Shown here piece by piece: positions 56,100-64,000 of a stretch of 64,000 nucleotides of DNA. The notes beneath the pieces are model-generated. The model had not been told where the DNA came from. It worked only from the letters and a program-made list of their open reading frames with translations, and ran no database searches. The DNA comes from Podarcis raffonei (Eukaryota > Chordata > Lepidosauria > Squamata > Lacertidae), in the NCBI RefSeq assembly GCF_027172205.1, contig NC_070604.1, forward strand, positions 1,612,001 through 1,676,000, read 5' to 3'. The position numbers and the translations under genes are program-made. How positions within the stretch are numbered: position 1 is the first letter of the stretch; each line of letters begins with the position of its first letter.

Positions 56100-56956
56100 T
56101 TGGTAATTAAAGAAGGAGGAAAATGGAAATTAAAACCATATGAACAAGTTAAAGATTTTGTATATGATTGGTTGCACTATTTCCAGGTAAATGAAATGTT
56201 TAAAAAAGATGTAAAGGAAAATGGGTATGCAGAAAAAGACTCCAGGTTCCAAATAGACATAATAAACAGTGACTATAAGACTTTGTCAAAAATGTATAAG
56301 ATACTGTTGGAATGGTGTACGAAAGATGAAGAAGTTAAATCGGTAATGATACACTGGGCTAGAGATTTTGGATATAATATTCAATTTGAAGATTGGGAAA
56401 AACTATGGAAGGAAAATCTAAAATTTACTGCATGCATGGGACTGAAGGAAAATGTGATGAAAATGTTTTACAGATGGTACATTACACCGGTAAAACTGGC
56501 TAAAATGTATAAAATAGACAATAAGTGTTGGAAATGTAAAGAAAAGGAGGGAACATTTTATCATATGTGGTGGGAATGTAAGAAAGTTAAGAACTTCTGG
56601 GAAGGGATATATAATGAATTAAAAAAATGTTAAAATATACTTTTGCTAAGAAACCAGAAGTTTTTCTTTTAGGAATCACAGGGAAAGAAATAAGAAGAAA
56701 AGACTGTAAGTTATTCCAGTATGCAGTTGCGGCAGCAAGAATTCTACTAGCCCAGAAGTGGAAACAGGAAGAAACACCGACAATCCAAGATTGGAGAATG
56801 AAACTAACAGACTATGCGGAACTGGATAAATTGACTGGGAAAATAAGATATACCAAAAACCAAAAGTTCATCGAAAATTGGGGAAAGTTTGTAGATTATC
56901 TGAAAAATATATGTGATTTACAAACAACGCTAGTGGGGTTTCAAGAAGCACTGTAA
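56100..56956 (+). pseudogene. L1 copy B ORF2, C-terminal part
   Basis: Two overlapping frames (56100-56633 and 56627-56956) hold the C-terminal domain with the knuckle CWKCKEKEGTFYHMWWEC and the end of ORF2 (WRMKLTDYAELDKLTGKIR). A frame change near 56630 follows a run of A. Confidence 0.85.
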
Positions 56957-57165
56957 AAGGTTAAGATGTATTGTTTGGGAAAATATATATTGAAAGGGGA
57001 GAAAGTCAAAAGGCAATGCAACAAAGGAAATGCGTTTTTCTTTAGGGGTAAATATGGATGATTACCAGAAAAATCGAAGGAAGTCTCAAAAGTATAATTT
57101 GTTAAAATTTGGTTAAAAATGTGTAATTTTGGTTGAAAATGAATAAAAAGTATATACAAAAAAAG

Positions 57166-57185
57166 TAAACTTTACATCTTTACAT
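57166..57185. repeat. Right target-site duplication of L1 copy B
   Basis: Same 20 bases as 48610-48629. Confidence 0.92.
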
Positions 57186-57518
57186 TTCGCTTCGTTTCCT
57201 ATCCTTGTTGTATCAGTTCCTAAAATATTATATTACTCAACCTGCATAGGTAGCAATTTCATCTTACAGAACTTCAGATAACCATGCTAGTGATGTTGAT
57301 TGCTTACAGTTGTCTTTCAAATATAATATAAATTTGTTCCAGTCCTTTTGGAATGCTTGGTCTCGCTGGTTCCGGATTCTTCCTGCCAGTTCGCCAGTTC
57401 TGCAAAGTCCATCCGCTTCATCTGCCGCTCTTCTTTTGTTGGTAACTCCTGTTGTTTCCATCTTTGGACTAACAAACTTTTTGCTGCAGTTGTTGCATAG
57501 TCTATTCTTCCTGCAGTT

Positions 57519-57523
<5 letters not shown>
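57186..57523 (-). mobile_element. L1 copy C, end of ORF2
   Basis: The minus strand encodes IDYATTAAKSLLVQRWKQQE and ERQMKRMDFAELANWQEESG, then a stop near 57264. It is the homologue of the last L1 ORF2 residues (YATTAARILIAKYWKTQDLP) but a third, distinct subfamily. Copy B is inserted in its 3' UTR. The 5' side ends at the (AT)n run. Confidence 0.75.

Positions 57524-57563
<40 letters not shown>
57524..57563. repeat. (AT)n microsatellite
   Basis: About 20 AT units between L1 copy C and the Gypsy fossil. Confidence 0.9.
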
Positions 57564-57566
<3 letters not shown>

Positions 57567-58050
57567 AGGGAACTGCCATCAGTGCTGGAGGGAGAGAGCA
57601 AAATCCAGAGGGATTCCAGAGAGCGTCCCGGGATTGGGAGAGGCAGCCCATCTTCTGGGGAAGAGAATCAGCGTAGCACCAGTGGAGAAGGGGGGCTGAT
57701 GGGGGAAGCGGCAGGGCGGTCCCATGACTCCTTGCCGGGAACCAGGGGGGAGAGTAGGGGTTTTCCGCTGCCTACGCCCTCCTTGCGCAGAAGGCTTTCG
57801 CGCAGAGAGAGTAGGAGGAGACTAGGCGTCAAAGAGCTTCTTTGCTGGAAGAAGTTTAAGAAACGCCCACTGACGGATTCTGCCAGCGATTGAGACAGCC
57901 ACGGGTGAGTGGCTGTCCGGACAGAAAAGGTTCACTCAGGCAACCCAGCCAGGTGTTTGCACCGGCTTACGCACGAGCAACCCCTAGAACCATTACAGCA
58001 ATCCATCAGTCCCTGATGTTGCTTCTGCGCAGCCCCGGAGAGGCAGCACG

Positions 58051-59074
58051 ATGAGCCAAACAGGGCCAGCCAGAGAGACAGAGCAAGAAGCCATGGTGCG
58101 AGGTCTGGTCGAGAGGAACCGAGACCTGGAGGCGCATGTTGCTACCCTGTCTGCGCGGCTGGAGGAGAGATGGGCTCAGGATGCACAGGTCAGAGCCACC
58201 CCGATAGGGGGAAGGTCCCGGGGCTGGTACACAAGTTTGGTGGAAAGCCCCAAGACTACAATGCCTTCCGAACGGAAATTCAATACGCTTTGGAATTGCA
58301 GAAAAATGACTTTGCGGATGACGGGGAGAGGGTGGCTTACATTGTTGGACATCTGCAGGATGGGGCGCGCAAATGGATCAGGCCCCTAATGGCGACGCAG
58401 AATGATGCATTGAAAGATCTTAAGAAATTCTACCAGGCAATGGATGCGATGTACTCCAGCGAGGTGGAGCAAAGCGTGACACGGAGGGAGCTGATGGGGT
58501 GCAAGCAGGGGGGCCTGTCCGTCAGAGACTACTGGTCGCGTTTGCAATGTTAGTCCACAAGCTCGGGTGGGATCTGGACTCTGAACCAGTACAAATGTTG
58601 TTTGAAGCGGGGTTGGACACCGAAGTGAAAGACGAGTTGTCCCGAGCGCCCTGTCCGCGGTCGATGGATGAACTCACAAAGACTGTGCTTGCGATCGGTG
58701 TACGCCAGGAAGCGCGGGCTCAGGAGTAGCGGGAGATAAGGGCGGAATGTTTCCATGGCAACCGCATTCCGGAGATGCCGAGGGAGCCTTCCCAGGTGGC
58801 GGAGCCAATGGAAATTGATGGAGCGTGTGCGCGCGAAGTTTCAAACGCTGGTGAAGGCTGGAAAAGGGAGGGGAAGGAGTGGAAAACTACCAAGAAGTGT
58901 TTCCTCTGTCAGCGACCGGGACATTTTGCAAAGGTCTGCCCTCAACGAAAAGCCTGGCAAGGCATGATGGGGGCTGCAGGCCACGACGAGAAGGGGGAGG
59001 AAGGGCTGGTGCAGGGAAACGACAAAGCCTGGCTGCCAACCAGCAGGGGCAGCAGCCAGGCCAGCAACCAATAG
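58051..59074 (+). mobile_element. Gypsy gag region
   Basis: A gag-like sequence with a coiled N-terminus (LVERNRDLEAHVATLSARLE), a capsid-like middle and one CCHC knuckle (CFLCQRPGHFAKVC, about 58910-58950). Part of the fossil 57564-62321. Confidence 0.8.
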
Positions 59075-60810
59075 AAGTGCCCCAGCCTGACCCTCCCAAG
59101 GCAGCTATAGCCATAGAGGTGGTGCTAGAACTCCCAAATGGGCACCCCGTCAAAGTGGAGGGGCTGCTAGATTCTGGCAGCTCGTGTAATTTCTTCAGCA
59201 GAGACTTCGCTCTGGAGCACCAGCTCCACCTGTTGCCACTAGATTTTCCCTTGCAGGTGACCACCATCGATGGCAGGGAACTCCTGGGAGGGGAAGTGAC
59301 ACACCAGACACCGCCAATGCGAATGAGTGTCTCCAGGCACATGGAAACCATTGCCTTTCACGTGGCCACGCTGGCAGGACCCCCAATAATACTGGGAATG
59401 AGCTGACTGGCAATACATGACCCAGTGGTGTCATGGCATCAGCGGTCGCTCACCTTTGGGTCAGCTTACTGCTTAGAACACTGTCTGGGAGGGAAGGAAC
59501 CAAGAATGACTGTGGCCAGGGTGGCTGGGGTGGCCCTGGAGCAAAAAAGGGAGGTGCCACCACAATATGCTGATTTGAAGGAGGTCTTCAGCGAGAGGGA
59601 GGCAGACAGACTGCCCCCCCCACAGGCCATTTGACTGCCAAATCAACCTGCTTCCAGGGGCTCAGTTACCGGTGGGTAAACTGTATGCCATGTCCGACCG
59701 GGAGATGCAGGAGTTGCGGCAGTTTATTGACAAGAACCTGAAGAGAGGTTTCATAAGGGAATCAAAGGTGGTGGGGGGCAGTCCGGTGTTCTTTGTGGAC
59801 AAAAAAGAGACTAATTAGCCCAGATTAGTTGTGGATTACCGGGCCGTAAACCTGGTGTCGGAACCTGTGACTTTCCCAATGCCCAGGATTGACGATATTT
59901 TGACACGTGTGAGGCAGGGGAAGATTTTTACCAAGCTGGACCTCAGGGGAGCATACAATCTGATTAGGATAAGGGAGGGGGACGAATGGAAAACGACCAT
60001 GTTCACCCCCCTGGGGGCTTTTGAGTACTTAGTCATGCCATATGGATTACAATCAGGGTCTGCCTGCTTTCAAGCCTTCATGCACCATGTGTTGGGGCCC
60101 CTGCTGTACAAGAATTGCGTAGCCTTTTTGGATGACGTCTTAATCTATTCGGACAATGAAACGCAACACGTCAGAGACATCAGGGAGTGCTACAGAGATT
60201 GAAGAAGCATCAGTTGTGGGTCAAGCTGGAAAAATGCCAATTCCACACCAGGGAGGTCGAGTTCCTGGGGTACAGGTTGTCAGACAAAGGACTAGCCATG
60301 GATCCGGGCAAGGTGAAGGCAGTGCTGGAATGGAAAGCCCCCCAAAACAGAAAGGATGTGCAGAGGTTCCTAGGCTTCGGCAACTTCTACAGGAAGTTCA
60401 TAATGAACTTCGCTCACTTGACAGCACCCATAACGGATTGTCTTAGTAGCAAAAAGAAGTTCGCGTGGACAGAGGATGCGTAGCAATCCTTTGAAAAACT
60501 GAAGGAGGCATTCGCCTTGGAAGAGCAGCTCCTGCACGTGGATCCGGAGAAGCCCATGAGACTGGAGAAGGACGCGTCCAACCGTGCGATTGGAGCGGTA
60601 CTTTTGCAGCCCGGGGCCAAGCAGAACTGGAGGCCGTGTGCCTTTTTCTCTAGGAAGCTGAGCAAGTCGGAGCAAAACTACACGGTGTATGACCAAGAAC
60701 TGCTTGCGATCTATGTGGCATTTCGACAATGGAGACATCTATTGATAGGGGCGCAGCACAAGATCCAGGTCCGAACTGACCACAAGAACTTGGAATACTG
60801 GCGGACCACG
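59075..60810 (+). mobile_element. Gypsy protease, reverse transcriptase and RNase H region
   Basis: Recognised: protease LLDSGSSCNFF (about 59165), RT with FTKLDLRGAYNLIRI and FLDDVLIYS, and RNase H with VYDQELLAIYVAFRQWRH and VRTDHKNLEYWR. Part of the fossil 57564-62321. Confidence 0.85.
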
Positions 60811-62321
60811 TGAGTGCTCAACCAGAGACAGATCAGATGGTCCCAGGAGTTCGCCAAGTTTTTCTTCGAGATAAGATACATGCCGGGAGAGGAAAACGTA
60901 AGGGCAGATGCTCTCTCCCAGAAACCGGAGTACATGGAAGGAGAGAGGCCACCAGACACCAGGCACATGTTCCCCGAGGACCGGTGGGTGTGTGGGGGAG
61001 CGTTGGTTGGGAAACGAGAACTGGCAGGGCTCACCAGAGATGATGAGTTTTCTCAGACAAAAATCAGGGAACTCAGGGACAGAAAGGAAGACGGAGGGTT
61101 TGAGGAAAAGGAAGGGCTACTGTACTATAAGGGGGTGCTGTATGTACCAGGGGAGACTTTGAGGGGGAAGGTACTTAGACAACTCCATGACAACCCAACA
61201 GCTGGGCACTTTGGACAGCACAAGACCATGCTACTTGTCACCAGGCAGTTCTGGTGGCCAAAGGTGAGGGAAGACGTACGAGAATATGTACGAGGGTGCG
61301 ACCGATGCCAGAGGGCAAAGGGGGAAAGGGCTGCCCCCGCGGGGCTACTGGAACCCTTACCTACACTGGAAAGGCCCTGGGAGGTGGTGTCCATTGATTT
61401 TATGACAGATCTGCCCAAGTCAAGGGGAAAGACAGCGGTCATGGTAGTGGTCGATCTACTGACTAAAATGTTCCATTTCATAGCTTGCTCGCATGCAGCA
61501 ACGGCAGAGGAGACAGCCAGGCTGTTTGTGGATCACATTTTTAGACTGCATGGGGTTCCACTGAGGGTAATCTCGGATCGCGGGAAACAATTTACTTCCC
61601 GGTTCTGGCGGAGACTCATGAGCTTGCTACAGGTCGAGGTGAGCTTCTCGACGGCGAGGCACCCAGAAACCAACGGACAAGCCGAAAGAGCAAACGGTAT
61701 ACTCCAGCAGTACCTACGCTGCTATGCCAGCGAGAGACAGAACGATTGGGTAGAGAAATTAGCTTTGGCTGAATTTGCGTACAATAACGCTGAACACGTG
61801 TCGACGGGAATGAGCCCTTTCATGGCCAATTACGGGTGTCACCCCAGGGCCTTCCCGGGGCAGGGGGAGGAAGGATGGAGTGTACCTGCGGCTGAGCAAT
61901 TTGTGGAGGAAATGGAGGCCTTACACCAGCAACTCAGGCTGAACTTGGAGCGGGCCAAGGAAGTTTACAAGAGGCAGGCGGACAGGCACCGCTGGGAGGG
62001 GGAGGCCATACGGGTGGGAGACCGGGTGTGGTTGTCATCCCAAGGGTTGCCCCTAAAGGGAGGGTGCAAGAAGTTGCAGCCTAGGCGGCTGGGGCCTTTT
62101 GAGGCAATACAGCAGGTTAACCCAGTGGTATTTAGCCTCAAGTTGCCTGACAGCATGAAGATACATCCGGTGTTCCATAGGTCCCTACTTTCACCTTACA
62201 GGGAGGTGCGGGAATTCCCGGAATGGGAGGGAGGGGTTACCACCCACCCGCGGGTAGAGGAGAGGGAACACTGTAACAAAGCCACGGAAATACTCGATTC
62301 AAGGTGGCGAGGTCGCCAGGT
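60811..62321 (+). mobile_element. Gypsy integrase region
   Basis: HHCC-type zinc finger (LHDNPTAGHFG...CDRCQRAKG), integrase core (IDFMTDLPKS, VISDRGKQFTSRFW, HPETNGQAERAN), a GPF/Y-like region and the first strand of a chromodomain (TEILDSRWRGRQV), where the CR1 begins. Part of the fossil 57564-62321. Confidence 0.9.
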
Positions 62322-64000
62322 AGAATCATAGAATCATAGAATCATAGAGTTGGAAGAGACCACAAGGGCCATCGAGTCCAACCCCCTGCCAAGCAGGAAA
62401 CACCATCAGAGCATTCCTGACATATGGTTGTCAAGCCTCTGCTTAAAGACCTCCAAAGCAGGAGACTCCACCACACTCCTTGGCAGCAAATTCCACTGTC
62501 GAACAGCTCTTACTGTCAGGAAGTTCTTCCTAATGTTTAGGTGGAATCTTCTTTCTTGTAGTTTGGATCCATTGCTCCGTGTCCGCTTCTCTGGAGCAGC
62601 AGAAAACAACCTTTCTCCCTCCTCTATGTGACATCCTTTTATATATTTGAACATGGCTATCATATCACCCCTTAACCTCCTCTTCTCCAGGCTAAACATG
62701 CCCAGCTCCCTTAGCCGCTCCTCATAAGGCATCGTTTCCAGGCCTTTGACCATTTTGGTTGCCCTCCTCTGGACACGTTCCAGTTTGTCAGTGTCCTTCT
62801 TGAACTGTGGTGCCCAGAACTGGACACAGTACTCCAGGTGAGGTCTGACCAGAGCAGAATACAGTGGCACTATTACTTCCCTTGATCTAGATGCTATACT
62901 CCTATTGATGCAGCCCAGAATTGCATTGGCTTTTTTAGCTGCCGTGTCACACTGTTGGCTCATGTCAAGTTTGTGGTCAACCAAGACTCCTAGATCCTTT
63001 TCACATGTAGTGCTCTCAAGCCAGGTGTCACCCATCTTGTATTTGTGCCTCTCATTTTTTTTTGCCCAAGTGGAATACTTTACATTTCTCCCTGTTAAAA
63101 TTCATCTTCTTTGTTTTGGCCCAGTTCTCTAATCTGTCAAGGTCGTTTTGAAGTGTGATCCTGTCCTCTGGGGTGTTAGCCACCCCTCCCAGTTTGGTGT
63201 CATCTGCAAATTTAATCAGGATGCCCTTGAGTTCATCATCCAAGTCGTTGATAAAGATGTTGAATAAGACCGGGCCCAAGACAGAACCCTGTGGCACCCC
63301 ACTAGTCACTCTTCTCCAGGATGAAGAGGAACCATTGATGAGCACCCTTTGGGTTCGGTCAGTCAGCCAGTTACAAATCCACTGAGTGGTAGCATAGTCA
63401 AGACCGCATTTTACCAGCTTCTTTACAAGAATATCATGGGGCACCTTGTCAAATGCCTTGCTGAAATCAAGGTAGGCTACATCCACTGCGTTCCCTTCAT
63501 CTACCAGGCTTGTAATTCTGTCAAAAAACGAGATCAGGTTAGTCTGACATGACTTATTTTTCAGAAATCCATGCTGACTATTGGTGATCACAGCATTCCT
63601 TTCTAGGTGCTCACAGACTGTTTGCTTAATGATCTGCTCCAGAATCTTCCCTGGTATTGATGTCAGACTGACTGGGCGGTAATTATTTGGGTCCTCTCTT
63701 TTCCCCTTTTTGAAAATAGGGACAACATTTGCCCTCCTCCAGTCTGCCGGGACTTCGCCTGTTCTCCAGGAATTCTCAAAGATGACTGCCAGTGGTTCTG
63801 AGATCACATCTGCCAGTTCTTTTAATACTCTTGGATGCAGTTCATCTGGCCCTGGAGACTTGAATACATCTAGACTAGCCAAGTATTCTTGTACTATCTC
63901 CTTAGTTATTCTGGGCTGTGTTTCCTCTGCTGAATCATTTGCTCCAAATTCTTCAGGTCGGGCATTGTTTTCTTTATCGGAGAAGACTGAGGCAAAGAAG
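62322..64000 (-). mobile_element. CR1 LINE inserted in the second Gypsy, runs off the window
   Basis: Minus-strand CR1 with the octamer tail at 62322-62350, the C-terminal domain, [35 protein letters not shown] and [14 protein letters not shown], still in ORF2 at 64000. A frame change near 63045-63055 (a T run, i.e. A run in sense) splits the RT from the C-terminal part. Near-identical to the full-length copy. Confidence 0.92.

Larger units (their letters stand above)
54056..57165 (+). mobile_element. L1 LINE (copy B), sense part after 5' inversion
   Basis: A different L1 subfamily from copies A, D and E. It runs from GFFIQQNSLKNK through RT and the C-terminal domain to a 3' UTR and a short A-rich end. 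It ends at the 20-bp duplication 57166-57185. Together with the inverted pieces it shows the twin-priming structure known for L1. Confidence 0.9.
57564..62321 (+). mobile_element. Second chromodomain Gypsy (Metaviridae) fossil, 5' part
   Basis: Plus strand. It begins GTCAGGGAAC next to the (AT)n, similar to the start of the first Gypsy LTR, then a leader (57564-58050), gag, protease, RT, RNase H and integrase, and stops within the chromodomain region where a CR1 is inserted. The rest presumably lies beyond 64000. It is broken, with several coding breaks besides the CR1. It belongs to a family related to, but different from, the fossil at 21850-32839. Confidence 0.85.

Overview
The window is vertebrate nuclear DNA, almost certainly from a squamate reptile (a lizard). 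Three host genes are recognised from protein similarity: the 3' end of PLA2G7 (+), all or nearly all of TDRD6 (-), and the first coding exon of CYP39A1 (+). This is the human 6p12 gene order, read in the opposite direction. The repeat content fits a squamate: a tRNA-derived SINE of the Sauria type, many near-identical CR1 LINEs, L1 and L2 LINEs, chromodomain Gypsy elements, and Tigger-like MITEs. The species cannot be resolved by reading alone.

Layout. 1-4.65 kb: last three coding exons of PLA2G7, with an L2-type LINE in the upstream intron. 4.65-7.4 kb: tail-to-tail intergenic DNA with an L2 remnant, a Tigger-like MITE and a Sauria-type SINE. 7.4-39.2 kb: TDRD6 on the minus strand. One 6.2-kb exon (32991-39231) carries about seven Tudor repeats. 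Small phase-compatible exons follow at 20022-20140, 19803-19892 and 16761-16821, with a probable last exon at 7620-7804 beside a polyadenylation signal. TDRD6 introns hold a CR1 inserted in another CR1 (8.4-16.0 kb), an L2 (18.2-19.2 kb), and an 11-kb Gypsy fossil (21850-32839) that was itself invaded by a CR1 and by two nested L1s. 39.8-45.2 kb: intergenic DNA with young and old CR1 copies and a solo LTR. SLC25A27, found here in mammals, was not seen. 45.2-64 kb: CYP39A1 exon 1 and presumably its intron 1. That stretch holds two MITEs, a three-layer L1 nest (about 48.4-57.5 kb), a second chromodomain Gypsy fossil, and a CR1 that runs off the window.

The host genes are unrelated in function: PAF acetylhydrolase, a germ-granule Tudor scaffold and an oxysterol 7-alpha-hydroxylase. 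They share only conserved synteny. No CRISPR, operon or evidently new molecular system was found. The most informative content is the stratigraphy of nested transposons, several layers of which are supported by target-site duplications readable in the sequence, and a full-length CR1 with both reading frames open.
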